DNA from: Arthrobacter sp. B2a2-09
Lineage (GTDB): Bacteria; Actinomycetota; Actinomycetes; Actinomycetales; Micrococcaceae
Length of the DNA stretch: 64,000 nucleotides
Assembly (NCBI RefSeq): GCF_027587375.1
Contig: NZ_JAMXIC010000019.1
Span: 40,813-104,812 of the forward strand
Direction of reading: 5' to 3'
A program made the position numbers and the translations under genes. Below the pieces are notes generated by a model. It was not told the DNA's origin. It ran no database searches and saw only the letters and a list, made by a program, of their open reading frames with translations. Of the stretch, positions 33,030-42,305 are shown one piece after another. Within the stretch, counting starts at the first letter, position 1. Every line of letters begins with the position of its first letter.

Positions 33030-34368
33030 GGCCGCGCTAAGAGGCGCTGAGATGCTTGGCTGGACCCTTCACCCGCACCAGCTAGAGCTAGCAAAGCTGC
33101 TGGATGAACGTCACGAGACCACCGCCGTTTGCTGGCCGAGGCGTGCGGGAAAGACCACGATTCTTTGGGCGTGGATCTTGGGTATGTGTGATCTCAATGA
33201 GGACTTTGAGGTTGTCGTCACCGCACAGTCAGGACAGAAGTCCAGAGAGCGCTACCTGTCAGCCGCTCGTCGTCTGGATCGCTACTATCCGGAGGACAAG
33301 GGCGGACCCCGCATCCTCCGTGGCGCTGGCGACCTGTCTATGTACTTCCCGAATGGCTCGCGTCTGCACAGTATTTCTCCGGATCCCGACAACTTCCGAG
33401 GCGATGCAGCTTCCGTCATCCTCATTGACGAGTTCCAAGCCATCGACCCCGAGAAGTCCGAGGACATCCGACAGGGAGCCGCGCCCCTTCTGGACACCGT
33501 GGAAGACGGCATGTTCCTACTCTGTGGGACACCGGGACGCCAGCGAGCGGGCTGGTACTGGAACGCGCTTGAGGCCGGCCGTCAGGGTTTGGCTGGCCAC
33601 GCTATTTCCGAGTACGCAGCAGCGGAGCACGAAGACATTGAGAATGAATCCGTATGGCTAGCCACTCATCCCGGTATCGGAACCCTTACCACCATCGACA
33701 AGATGAGAGCGCGCAGAGCCTCCCTAACGACTCCGCAATGGTCGATGGAGTACATGGGCCAGTGGCCTCCCGATATGGTCACACGCGCCCTTCCAGCGCC
33801 TTTGTGGGAGGCGACAGCGGTAGATCCACAGCCCATTCCTGACGGGAATTGGACCCTTGGCTTTGACTGTGCAATTGACGGCATTTCGGCAAGCCTCACA
33901 GCCTCTTGGATTGATGAGGAAGGCCATGCATTCATGCAGGTAATGGAGCACCGCGCGGGCACAAACTGGGTTGCCAAGGAAATCCAGAAGGCTGTTACTG
34001 CAAATCCGCGCCTTGATGTGGTTTATGACCCTATTGGTTTCAACGTCCAGGTTGCCCAGTCCTATGGACGCTTGCCACGTGCGAACACTTCCCGCCTGAA
34101 GGCGCTGACGCTGAAGGAAGTTGGAGCTGGAGCCGCGTTCATTTCTCAGGCTCTCGCGGATGGCACATTGCGCCACGCTAACAGTGCTTCATTGGATCAG
34201 TCAGCGGAAGCCGTTGTGTGGCGCTGGAACAACGAGACAAGGCTCTTCGGGCGCAAGGCCAGCAATTCGGATATCTCCGCGTTGTGCGCAGGGTCCGCAG
34301 CATTGTTTGTGGCTTCTGGAAAGCGCCTGAAAGAGCCACGTAGGAAGCGCGAAGCAGTTCTCTTGTAG
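33022..34368 (+). CDS. terL: Terminase large subunit
   Basis: A 448-residue packaging motor. The ATPase domain has the Walker A-like PRRAGKTT near residue 43 and Walker B VILIDEF. The RNase H-fold nuclease domain begins at WTLGFDCAIDG with its first acidic residue, and DVVYDPIG supplies another. It starts at the ATG 33022 (MSEAALRGAEMLGW), overlapping the previous gene by eight bases. No separate small subunit is evident, so the HNH gene or the coiled-coil protein may take its place. Confidence 0.92.
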   Translation: MSEAALRGAEMLGWTLHPHQLELAKLLDERHETTAVCWPRRAGKTTILWAWILGMCDLNEDFEVVVTAQSGQKSRERYLSAARRLDRYYPEDKGGPRILRGAGDLSMYFPNGSRLHSISPDPDNFRGDAASVILIDEFQAIDPEKSEDIRQGAAPLLDTVEDGMFLLCGTPGRQRAGWYWNALEAGRQGLAGHAISEYAAAEHEDIENESVWLATHPGIGTLTTIDKMRARRASLTTPQWSMEYMGQWPPDMVTRALPAPLWEATAVDPQPIPDGNWTLGFDCAIDGISASLTASWIDEEGHAFMQVMEHRAGTNWVAKEIQKAVTANPRLDVVYDPIGFNVQVAQSYGRLPRANTSRLKALTLKEVGAGAAFISQALADGTLRHANSASLDQSAEAVVWRWNNETRLFGRKASNSDISALCAGSAALFVASGKRLKEPRRKREAVLL

Positions 34369-34398
34369 ACAAACGCTTCAACTAGTGGTATTGGAATT

Positions 34399-34419
34399 CT
34401 GGTATAATTGTATTACCAG
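34399..34419 (+). promoter_or_regulatory. Extended -10 promoter overlapped by an inverted repeat (operator)
   Basis: TGGTATAAT (TATAAT at 34403-34408 with TGG in front, an extended -10) lies within CTGGTA-N9-TACCAG, a 21-base inverted repeat. A dimeric regulator binding there would cover the -10. The following CAGATCTTGCAG word is shared with 29321-29335. It precedes the structural genes. Confidence 0.6.
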
Positions 34420-34445
34420 ATCTTGCAGTCTGTAACTCCTAATGT

Positions 34446-34497
34446 AAGACCGGAACAAGCGGAATACTTTGAAGACGTTTGTTCCGGTCTTTAGGAA
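34446..34497 (+). terminator. Strong hairpin between terminase and portal genes
   Basis: AAGACCGGAACAA (from 34446) pairs with TTGTTCCGGTCTT (to 34492), loop about 20 bases, followed by TAGG. It lies about 40 bases downstream of the extended -10 promoter, so it either ends the terminase transcript, attenuates the late transcript, or makes a short RNA of about 80 bases. Confidence 0.65.
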
Positions 34498-34566
34498 CTC
34501 CCGGCCTTAATTGCCAATGAAAAGTACAACACAAACGCATCATTCGTTGTCTTCATTGGAGTTAGT

Positions 34567-35607
34567 TTGGGAATTTTTGATAAGCGCGGTTCGAAGCTCT
34601 ACGAGTTCGCCACACAGAGCGCATATTCGACCGAGCCGCTAATCCAATCCCCTTGGTCTACCGCCACTCTTCAGAGCCTGGTCTTCCCTAACGTTGCGAA
34701 TACTGCCCTGCCCGTCAGCGTCGATGAGGCCATGGCAATCCCCGCCGTCAGTGCAGCTATCGGCATCTACTCCGGCGTTTGCAGCCGCTTCCCGATCCAA
34801 GGCCCGGACTGGCTATCCAACACACAAGGCGCTGTCACACCGCAGCTCCGCATTGCTGCCACCGTGCAGGATCTCATCTTTCAAAACGGCTCCGTTTGGT
34901 TTGTCGCTCGTGGTGCTGACGGTTATGTCTCCGATGCAGTCCGCGTTCACCCGAACCGCTGGAGTCTGGACAACAACGGAAATGTCCTCATTGATCAGAA
35001 GCCAGTTGATCAGAACTCCATCATTTATTTTTCAGGTCTGAAGCCACAGGGCTTCCTTGTCTCTGCCCGTACGTCCGTACGCCACGCAGCGGCCCTTGAG
35101 CGCACCATCCTAAACCGCGCTGCCAATCCTTCCCCTATCACGGTTATTGCCGAGACTCAGCAGCAGGAAGCATCAGCAGAAGAAATCGACGCGATGATCA
35201 GCGATTACACAACCGCTCGTCAGAACGATAACGGCGGGATTCTATTCCAGCCATTCGGGCTTGAGGTCAAGGACTTTGGCGGCTCCGATTCTGCATCCCA
35301 AATGCTCATCGCCGCACGCATGGCAGTACGTACCGACCTTGCAAACCATCTGAATATCGCGAGCGGAATGGTAGACGGTACAACCGGAAACTCCGATGTC
35401 TATTCCAACGCATTGCAAAGCAAGTCGGAACTTCTCGAATTGAGCCTGAAGCTCTTCACGGAACCAATTGCCGACCGCCTTTCGCAACCGGACGTTGTTC
35501 CTCCCGGCGTAAAGGTCTCCTTTGATTACTCGTCATTCGACGTGACTGCCGACGCAAAAGGCAATACCACTAATCCCACACCCGCAGGAGTAATTCCGAA
35601 TGTCTAA
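34567..35607 (+). CDS. Phage portal protein (HK97 type)
   Basis: A 346-residue protein that forms the dodecameric DNA entry vertex. It starts at TTG 34567 after TTGGAG. Typical content is SVDEAMAIPAVSAAIGIYSGV, the VRVHPNRWSLDNNGNVL strand region, and DFGGSDSASQMLIAARMAVRTDLANHLNIASGMVDG before the C-terminal end. It is shorter than the usual 400-450 residues. The stop overlaps the capsid-fusion gene by eight bases. Confidence 0.88.
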   Translation: MGIFDKRGSKLYEFATQSAYSTEPLIQSPWSTATLQSLVFPNVANTALPVSVDEAMAIPAVSAAIGIYSGVCSRFPIQGPDWLSNTQGAVTPQLRIAATVQDLIFQNGSVWFVARGADGYVSDAVRVHPNRWSLDNNGNVLIDQKPVDQNSIIYFSGLKPQGFLVSARTSVRHAAALERTILNRAANPSPITVIAETQQQEASAEEIDAMISDYTTARQNDNGGILFQPFGLEVKDFGGSDSASQMLIAARMAVRTDLANHLNIASGMVDGTTGNSDVYSNALQSKSELLELSLKLFTEPIADRLSQPDVVPPGVKVSFDYSSFDVTADAKGNTTNPTPAGVIPNV

Positions 35608-37165
35608 CACCATCCACGCATACGGAGAGCTGCTTACGGCCTCCGAAGACACCCGCACCCTGACTTACAAACTGCTTCCGTTCAATGAGGCGGGCCGCAC
35701 CAATAAGGGAAGCGTCACGGTCTCCAAGGGAGCCGTCAAGATCCCGTCCGACATATCGCACCTGATCCTAAACGCCGAGCACAGGCAGGATGCCCCGCTA
35801 GGGCGCTTCCTCTCGGTGCAGGAAGCCGATGACGCCCTCTATGCGACCGTTGCGCTGTCCGACTTTGAGCGCGGCAACGATGCTCTACAGGCCGCACGCG
35901 CTGGCGACCTAACAGGCATCTCCGTAGAGGTACGTAACCCGCTCATCCGTAACGGCGTCATGTACGACGGAGAGCTGACCGGAGCCGCACTGTGCAAGAC
36001 CCCGGCTTACTCAAGCGCTCTGCTCATGGCCTCAGACACCGGAGACATTGAAGGCGCTCTAGCAGCCCTTCAGGAAGCCGTACAGACCCTTTCAGCGGCC
36101 ATTGCAGCACCAACCACACCCGAAGATTCCGAAGCTCAGGAAGCCCCTGAAGCCGAGGCAACACCCGCAGAAGCCGAAGTGGCCGAAGCAACAAACCCAA
36201 CTCCCGAAAAGGAAGACGATATGTCTGAATCCACCGCTGCTCCCGCAGCAGAATTTCTTGCCGCTTCAGCTAGCGGTGCAACTTCTAAGTCCGCTCTTGA
36301 GGATCTTTCCGAAATGCTCGCGAGCGGTGCCAGCATGAGCGCTACCCCGGCCCTTCACGCTGCCCTGACTGACATTGCTGCTGCTGACTCTTACTCTCAC
36401 ACCGCAATTCCTAACTACATTGGCGAGCTTTACCAGACCGGGCGCGGCTACACCGCGAAATTCGCTCCGCTCATGGGACAGAAGACCCTTGTAGCGAAGT
36501 CCATCAAGTCTTGGAAGTTCTCCACACTTCCTCAGGTTGCCTACGACTACGCCGGATTCCCAGCCGCTCTAGCTTCCAACACACCTGTTGTCACTGAGGT
36601 TTCGGCTACCGCTGCCGAGCTTGCCGGTGGACACACCCTTGACCGCCTGACCCTCACTCTCAATGACGGTGGCTATGTTGCTTCCTACCTCCGTGAGTGC
36701 ACGGATGACTGGGAACGCAAGATGGATAAGATCGCCCTTGATTTCATCAACACCAACTCCATTGCAGTGACCGGAGCTGGCGGCACCGCGTGGCACAAGC
36801 TCCTTGTAGGCGCACAGATGATCGCTGAAACCGGAACTCCGGAATGGGCAATTGTTGGCTCCGACCTCTGGCTGACACTCATGGAGACCCAGAGCAGCGT
36901 AAACCTGGAACTCCTGTCCAAGCAGATCGGTCTGACGCAAGGCTCCCTAGAGGGCTTCCGCCTAGTCCCGGCTCCGCTCTCCCGCACAGACCTTAACGGC
37001 AAGGTCATCGTTGGCTCCACCAAGGCAACAGAGCTTTACACCCTTGCCGGTGGTCCTGTCCGCGTGAACGCTGCCGACGTTGCCCGTAACGGTGAACTCC
37101 GAGGCGTATGGGGCGCTTACGCCACGCTCCTTCACGACAACCGCGAACTCATCAAGGTCTCCTAA
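35600..37165 (+). CDS. Prohead protease fused to major capsid protein
   Basis: A 521-residue protein. Residues 1-150 form an HK97-type prohead protease with His in LILNAEHRQDAP and Ser in LTGISVEVRNP. Residues 150-207 are an acidic Glu/Ala/Pro linker that may act as scaffold (delta) domain. From Met208 (MSESTAAPAAEF) to the end is a HK97-fold major capsid protein (SYSHTAIPNYIGELYQTGRGYT ... YATLLHDNRELIKVS). An internal ATG at 36221 has the strong ribosome-binding site AAAAGGAAG, so free capsid protein could be made in excess of the fusion. Confidence 0.85.
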   Translation: MSNTIHAYGELLTASEDTRTLTYKLLPFNEAGRTNKGSVTVSKGAVKIPSDISHLILNAEHRQDAPLGRFLSVQEADDALYATVALSDFERGNDALQAARAGDLTGISVEVRNPLIRNGVMYDGELTGAALCKTPAYSSALLMASDTGDIEGALAALQEAVQTLSAAIAAPTTPEDSEAQEAPEAEATPAEAEVAEATNPTPEKEDDMSESTAAPAAEFLAASASGATSKSALEDLSEMLASGASMSATPALHAALTDIAAADSYSHTAIPNYIGELYQTGRGYTAKFAPLMGQKTLVAKSIKSWKFSTLPQVAYDYAGFPAALASNTPVVTEVSATAAELAGGHTLDRLTLTLNDGGYVASYLRECTDDWERKMDKIALDFINTNSIAVTGAGGTAWHKLLVGAQMIAETGTPEWAIVGSDLWLTLMETQSSVNLELLSKQIGLTQGSLEGFRLVPAPLSRTDLNGKVIVGSTKATELYTLAGGPVRVNAADVARNGELRGVWGAYATLLHDNRELIKVS

Positions 37166-37218
37166 TTTTTTAATTCGCTTATTGCGAATGACACTCACTC
37201 TCAGAAAGAGGCAGGCGC

Positions 37219-37545
37219 ATGTACTGGAACTTCGGCAATGTCTTCTATGTCTTCAGTGTCTGGCCGGAAGCTGCCGACATCGACAGCACCGCTTACGGAG
37301 CGCTGATGAATTCAGCCAACGCTTTGGCAGTTGCCTATGCGCCTGCCCTTCCTTTGGGTGACCCCGTACCGGATAACTACAAGCTCGCTGAGATCTATTT
37401 CGCAAGAGATATTTGGAGCCAGCAAAACGCAGGTAACGCGGATTCAATTGGTCACGATGGCCTGACCATTCCGGTAATGCGATTCAGCTACCTTGCACAG
37501 GATTTGCTCAGGCCTAAAACTCTCCCGCTAAAGAGGCTCCGATGA
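37219..37545 (+). CDS. Head-tail connector-like protein
   Basis: A 108-residue protein (MYWNFGNVFYVFSVWPEAAD, DNYKLAEIYFARDIWSQQN) rich in helices, with the size and place of gp6-type adaptor proteins that follow the capsid gene. The ribosome-binding site AAAGAGG is upstream. The stop overlaps the next start (ATGA). Confidence 0.7.
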   Translation: MYWNFGNVFYVFSVWPEAADIDSTAYGALMNSANALAVAYAPALPLGDPVPDNYKLAEIYFARDIWSQQNAGNADSIGHDGLTIPVMRFSYLAQDLLRPKTLPLKRLR

Positions 37546-37934
37546 GCACCGTAGCCGAGCAGGTTGCGGCGCACATTGCGACGGATAATCCGACCTTCAT
37601 TCTCAAGACGTATCCGACCGGAGCACCGGAAAACATTCCGGCTGGCAAAGTAGCGGTCCACGTTCACAGGGAAACACTGAACAAAGCCTCAGCAAATGTC
37701 CTTGGGCATGCCTTGAAGATCACGCTGATTATTCCCGGCGACATCTTCAGCACGGCAAACGAAACAAGACTTGAGGCCGCGCTAGATGACCTCCTGTTCA
37801 GTCTCGAATCGTTCCCCGGCTTGCAGTGGAAGTCAGCAGACCGCAGTACAGCCGGTGAAAAGTACGCGAACGCTTACGAAATCTCCGCTGAGGCGTCCTC
37901 AGTGAACGTCTACCGCCCCACCCACACACCTTAA
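37542..37934 (+). CDS. Tail terminator/minor tail-like protein
   Basis: A 130-residue protein between connector and tail tube genes: KVAVHVHRETLNKASANVLGHALKITLIIPG and LEAALDDLLFSLESFPGLQW. The alternation of strands and a helix, with size and position, suit the tail terminator (gpU-like) family. Assignment is by position. Confidence 0.6.
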   Translation: MSTVAEQVAAHIATDNPTFILKTYPTGAPENIPAGKVAVHVHRETLNKASANVLGHALKITLIIPGDIFSTANETRLEAALDDLLFSLESFPGLQWKSADRSTAGEKYANAYEISAEASSVNVYRPTHTP

Positions 37935-37956
37935 TTCCTGAAAGGAATAACCCACC

Positions 37957-38367
37957 ATGGCTTCAACTCCACACAAAGTCCTTCAGATTTCTGCCGCGAC
38001 AGTTGCTGTTTCAGGCGTCGAATACTCTGACGCTATTACTTCCGCTTACCTTTCCGCGACATCCACGGATACAACTTGGATTCCGATTTCCGGAAACACC
38101 CAGACCTCAACCGGTGTTCCTATCTGGACTGCCACGCTTGAATTTGGTCAGGATCTCAGCGCTAACAGCACACTGACCGCCAAGCTCATTGCGCTTCACG
38201 GCACACAGCAGGTTGTGACCATCAAGCCGACTGGCTCAACTACTCAGGTCATCACCTTCACGGCAACCATCAAGATCCCGAAGACCGTTGGTGGCGGCGT
38301 GGGGGTAGCAACTACCTCTGTAGACCTGCCGATTAACGGACAGCCTGTATTCACCTACGGCGTCTAA
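37957..38367 (+). CDS. Major tail (tube) protein
   Basis: A 136-residue, beta-rich, Thr/Ser-rich protein (STDTTWIPISGNTQTSTGVPIWTATLEFGQDL, TATIKIPKTVGGGVGVATTSVDLPI) typical of siphovirus tube proteins. AAAGGAA precedes the ATG. Its last base overlaps the next start (TAATG). Confidence 0.8.
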   Translation: MASTPHKVLQISAATVAVSGVEYSDAITSAYLSATSTDTTWIPISGNTQTSTGVPIWTATLEFGQDLSANSTLTAKLIALHGTQQVVTIKPTGSTTQVITFTATIKIPKTVGGGVGVATTSVDLPINGQPVFTYGV

Positions 38368-38864
38368 TGATTTCCGCAGATCAGTCCCGCCTTCGTGCGG
38401 CTCAAAAGGTCTTCCGTCAGATGCCCAAAGAGATCAAAAGCGATCTCCGCAAGTATCAGCGCGCGGAGGCGGGACCGATCTGGAAAGAATCCGTAGCCGA
38501 ACGAGTAGGCGTCACCCCGATATCGGAGCGCGTATTCAAGACGGGCAACACGGTCAAAGCCGGAGCGGTTATCACCCTCAAGGCTGGCGGTTCCAATAAG
38601 AAGCTTTCCGGTGGAGCTACCCCGGCTGAGTTGGTACGTCCTGCCGAGTTCGGAACCACGCGACAGAACAAATATACGAAATACAACCGCGTCTCACCGA
38701 ACGGCAAGCGCCACACGGTCACCCGTAGGACTTCCCGCCAATTGCCTACCCGCAGGCGTGGCGGATATGTGGTCTACCCAGCCGCTGGAAGGGCCACCAA
38801 GCGCATTGTTTCGCTCTCAGTACAAACCATTACCCGAAGAATTTATGACTCCGTAGGAGGCTAA
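38367..38864 (+). CDS. Basic tail-region protein (gp10-like)
   Basis: A 165-residue, very basic protein (RRTSRQLPTRRRGGYVVYP). The pattern of an N-terminal helix, a central loop with PAELVRPAEFGT and a C-terminal helix fits HK97 gp10-like neck/tail proteins, which normally lie before the tube gene. Here it lies after it, between tube and tape measure, where most siphoviruses have the chaperone pair with a programmed frameshift. I see no such frameshift pair. Confidence 0.6.
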   Translation: MISADQSRLRAAQKVFRQMPKEIKSDLRKYQRAEAGPIWKESVAERVGVTPISERVFKTGNTVKAGAVITLKAGGSNKKLSGGATPAELVRPAEFGTTRQNKYTKYNRVSPNGKRHTVTRRTSRQLPTRRRGGYVVYPAAGRATKRIVSLSVQTITRRIYDSVGG

Positions 38865-38866
38865 CC

Positions 38867-40405
38867 ATGGCTGGACGCCCAATTGAAATTCCCATTTCCG
38901 TTACCGCAGACGGCGCGGAAAAAGGAGTCTCCAAAGTAGCTGACGCCTTTGACGATCTCGAAGGAAGTCTCAAAGACGTATCCAAGGCCGGTGGCAAATC
39001 CGCCAAGGATCTCAAGTCCGACATGTCCGACGCTGCCAAGCAGATCGACCGTGATCTGACCAAGGCACTCGACGGAGTATCCGACAGCGCCAAATCAACT
39101 GGTGGCTCCGTTGGAAAGAATGTCAAGGAAGGCACTGACAAGGCCGGTAAGGGCATGGAGACCCTTAGGGACGAGTCCAAGCAGACCGCCCGAGAGTCAG
39201 CCGCCAGCTTCTCCAACATCACTGATGCAGCCGACGCGCTACAGGAAGTGGCCGCGAATGCGTTTACAGAATTCGGCCCAGCCGGTATGGCTGCTGGCAT
39301 CCTTGCTGCTGCCGGAATCGGTCTTGCTATCTCCGCTCTTCAGGACAACGCCGACCAGATCAACCAGAACAAGCAGAACATTCTGGATCTAGCCGGAGAA
39401 ATCCGCGATGCAGGCGGCGACCTGTCCAAGGTTGATTTCGTCGGCAAAATGCAGGACTGGGGACTAGCGATCCAAGACACCAAGGAATGGTGGGAGGTCT
39501 GGCAGAAGGACGCCAAGGACGGCTTTGAAGTCGTGCAAGAAGAGTCCCGCAAGGCTGGCACGGAGTGGGTATCCGCGTTCAAGGGCGCTCACGGCTCCAT
39601 GGATGATTCCCTTCAGTTCCTCAAGGACACTGACAAGGAATTCAACGATCTCAACAAGACCATTGAGGACGCTGGCCGCACCTATGACGAGTACGGAAAC
39701 AGCACATCCAACGCCAGCATTGAGACGCAGAACCAAGCCGAAGCGCTCAAGAAGCAGCGTGAGGCCGCACAGAAGAATGCTGATGCAGTCCGCGACGCGA
39801 ACAAGGCCGCGTGGGATGCCGTCAACGTCGGCAAGACCGAGAATTCCGTACTCCAGGAACAGCTAGACCTCAAAAACTCCCTTGCAGATGCCAACAAGGG
39901 CGCAATCACTTCTGAGCTGGATCTCGCGGACGCTCAGGCCGACCTTGCGACAAAGCTGGCCGATTCCAGCGCCAAAGTCTCTGACCACACCAAGGAATCC
40001 CGCGACAACGAACGCGCCATCATCTCAGGCGCGGACGCTATCAACACCTATGCACAGGCTCAGGTTGACGCGGGAGTAAGCACAGACACCGTAAAAGGCA
40101 AGGTGGCTGAGCAGCGAGACGCGCTCATCGACCAAGCCACGAAGTTCTTTGGATCTCGCGACGCTGCTGCCGCCTACATCGACCAAGTTCTGAAGACCCC
40201 GAAAAAGGTTGATACGGACGTGAATCTCAACGGCATTCCTGACGCCGAAGAGCGCCTACGCCAGTTCACCGACAAGGGCCGTCACCTCTACGTCAACGTC
40301 CAAACCGGCGACACATCCGCCGTAGACAACTACATCGAAGGCATGAACGGCAAGAAAGTTTATGTCGATATCGCCCCACGTGGCGGGGTAGGAATTACGA
40401 ACTAA
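38867..40405 (+). CDS. Tape measure protein, short
   Basis: A 512-residue protein with long helical heptad regions (LEGSLKDVSKAGGKSAKDLKSDMSDAAKQ; IETQNQAEALKKQREAAQKNADAVRDANKAAWDAV) and one hydrophobic patch (PAGMAAGILAAAGIGLAISAL, about residues 143-163), as expected for a tape measure. Using about 1.5 Angstrom per residue, the predicted tail is near 75-80 nm, shorter than most siphovirus tails. It is much smaller than the usual 800-1500 residues. Confidence 0.85.
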   Translation: MAGRPIEIPISVTADGAEKGVSKVADAFDDLEGSLKDVSKAGGKSAKDLKSDMSDAAKQIDRDLTKALDGVSDSAKSTGGSVGKNVKEGTDKAGKGMETLRDESKQTARESAASFSNITDAADALQEVAANAFTEFGPAGMAAGILAAAGIGLAISALQDNADQINQNKQNILDLAGEIRDAGGDLSKVDFVGKMQDWGLAIQDTKEWWEVWQKDAKDGFEVVQEESRKAGTEWVSAFKGAHGSMDDSLQFLKDTDKEFNDLNKTIEDAGRTYDEYGNSTSNASIETQNQAEALKKQREAAQKNADAVRDANKAAWDAVNVGKTENSVLQEQLDLKNSLADANKGAITSELDLADAQADLATKLADSSAKVSDHTKESRDNERAIISGADAINTYAQAQVDAGVSTDTVKGKVAEQRDALIDQATKFFGSRDAAAAYIDQVLKTPKKVDTDVNLNGIPDAEERLRQFTDKGRHLYVNVQTGDTSAVDNYIEGMNGKKVYVDIAPRGGVGITN

Positions 40406-41164
40406 ATGACCACTCTTACCGCAGTACCGGACCCAAGCACCGGTTCAATTCAGCTCAGCATCACTCAGACAAACTCCGTCACCAAGATCACCCGTTCCGA
40501 TGCCAACGGCATTGCAGAGGTCCGCGTTGCAGCCGGTCAACTTCCGTCTGCCTCCACAGGAACAACGATCGTCACCGACTATGAGGCGGCTTCTGGCGTC
40601 TGCAACTACACAGTGACCACTACAAACACCAGCGATATTGCTACCGCTTCCACCACTCTGACTCTCGCCAAGCCATGGCTAATGGTCCCTATCGCGCCGA
40701 ACTATTCATCGACCGTAGAGACCGTCACCAACTACGGCGCAGGCCGTTCAAGCAACTCCACAGTGCACCAGATCATTGGACGCGCTGACCCCTTGGTAGT
40801 TCTCGGGAAGCTTGGTACCCGTACCGGAACCCTTGAAATCTGGACTGATTCAATTGCGTCCGCCAACGCTCTTGCTCGCGTCTTTGACCGTGGCGAAATC
40901 GTCATGCTCAAGCAGGGCGACAACGCCGGAATGGACATGTATTTCACGGCTGACGATCTGGACATCTCGCCTTACTCCGTAGCAGGCGCAGGACTCACCC
41001 GCTACAAGTTCACCGTCCGCTATCGGGAAGTTGTGCGCCCTTACGGCAACCTTGCTGGCGCTCTTGGCTGGACCTTCGATGCTCTGGCCTCCCGCTACTC
41101 GACGTTCGATCAGATCCTCGCGGACTACGCCACATTCGACGCCCTTACTCTCGGAGGTATCTAA
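40406..41164 (+). CDS. Distal/minor tail protein
   Basis: A 252-residue protein starting directly at the tape-measure stop. The first part is Thr/Ser-rich beta structure; the second (SNSTVHQIIGRADPLVVLGKLGTRTGTLEIW ... YKFTVRYREVVRP) resembles distal tail proteins that cap the tube. The C-terminal YSTFDQILADYATFDAL repeat is a common actinophage tail ending. Confidence 0.75.
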   Translation: MTTLTAVPDPSTGSIQLSITQTNSVTKITRSDANGIAEVRVAAGQLPSASTGTTIVTDYEAASGVCNYTVTTTNTSDIATASTTLTLAKPWLMVPIAPNYSSTVETVTNYGAGRSSNSTVHQIIGRADPLVVLGKLGTRTGTLEIWTDSIASANALARVFDRGEIVMLKQGDNAGMDMYFTADDLDISPYSVAGAGLTRYKFTVRYREVVRPYGNLAGALGWTFDALASRYSTFDQILADYATFDALTLGGI

Positions 41165-41166
41165 CT

Positions 41167-42294
41167 ATGAGCATCACAGCTCCCTACGCAGCGGACGCAC
41201 AAGACCGCATCCGTTTCAGCTCCCGCCACGTCATCACGGCAACGGCGTATCCGGTGTCAGGCTCACCTTTTGAGCTTGATGTCGAGGACGCTCAAGTCCA
41301 GTTTGACGAGTCTTGGTCACCACGAATTCAGGCAACCCTGACGTGCAAGGTTCCCGAGGACAAAACCGTTCTTGAATCGCTGGATGCCCGTAAGAATGTC
41401 CGCGTCAAGATATACGCAGGTTACGTCTGGGACTCCGTGACGGAGGACATCCAGCTACTCGCGGATCTCCACGTCAGAAGCCGAGAGGTCAAGCGACCTT
41501 CCAACCGGCTGGTACTCCGCTGCCACTCTGACGAGGGATTGGCTCAGGACTACAAACGTCTTGCATGGGACAGCGCCCCGCCACAATCCAACCTCTTGGA
41601 TGTCGTGCAGTATCACGCGAACATCGCGGTCATTCCCGGTGCTGCTCCGACAGTGGTAACCGACTTCCCGTCAAACTTCGGAGCTTCCGCAGTTTCCGGC
41701 GTCACGCAAGACCCCGGACAGGATTCCTGGAGTCTGCTCAGCGATGCCGCCAACCGTGCGGGTGTGCAGATCTACTGCACTGGTGACAGGAAGTGGCGCA
41801 TTGCCGCTAGGCCGGTCATCTCAAGTGACACGGCGCTGAACCTGACTACTGGCGGTGGCGGAATCATCAAGGAATCTACAGCCCTCTACAGCCGTGAGGA
41901 ATTCAACAACGCGGTTTGCATCGCCTACAAATGGCGCGATGTTTCAAACGTGGATCACGTCCTTTACGGACACGCTTACATCTCTTCTGGTCCGTTTGCC
42001 ATGAGCGCCATAGGGCACAACACCTATTTCGAGGAGCGCAACATCCCGGCGACACAGGCACAGGCCGACGCTGCCGCAACAGCCGCGCTGCAAGCCATGG
42101 CAAAGCGCGGACGCTTCTTCTCCATTGATGCAATCTCCGCGTATTGGGTTCTTCCCGGCATGACGGTTACGGCAACCCTGCCGACCGGAGACCAAGAGCG
42201 CCTTCTGGTGTCCTCCGTCAGCTTCAACTTCCCTTCCGGTGCCATGAGCCTCCGCTTGCGCCAGCCGGAAGACCTAACAATCCTCAACAGCTAG
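41167..42294 (+). CDS. Minor tail protein, baseplate hub-like
   Basis: A 375-residue protein. It contains FELDVEDAQVQFDESWSPRIQATLTCKVPED, then SREVKRPSNRLVLRCHSDEGLAQDY, and later DSWSLLSDAANRAGVQIYCTGDRKWRI, which fit the gp27/hub-like tail-associated proteins that in larger phages carry a lysin module. No lysozyme or peptidase motif is visible here. Confidence 0.75.
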   Translation: MSITAPYAADAQDRIRFSSRHVITATAYPVSGSPFELDVEDAQVQFDESWSPRIQATLTCKVPEDKTVLESLDARKNVRVKIYAGYVWDSVTEDIQLLADLHVRSREVKRPSNRLVLRCHSDEGLAQDYKRLAWDSAPPQSNLLDVVQYHANIAVIPGAAPTVVTDFPSNFGASAVSGVTQDPGQDSWSLLSDAANRAGVQIYCTGDRKWRIAARPVISSDTALNLTTGGGGIIKESTALYSREEFNNAVCIAYKWRDVSNVDHVLYGHAYISSGPFAMSAIGHNTYFEERNIPATQAQADAAATAALQAMAKRGRFFSIDAISAYWVLPGMTVTATLPTGDQERLLVSSVSFNFPSGAMSLRLRQPEDLTILNS

Positions 42295-42305
42295 AAAGGC
42301 CCGAA

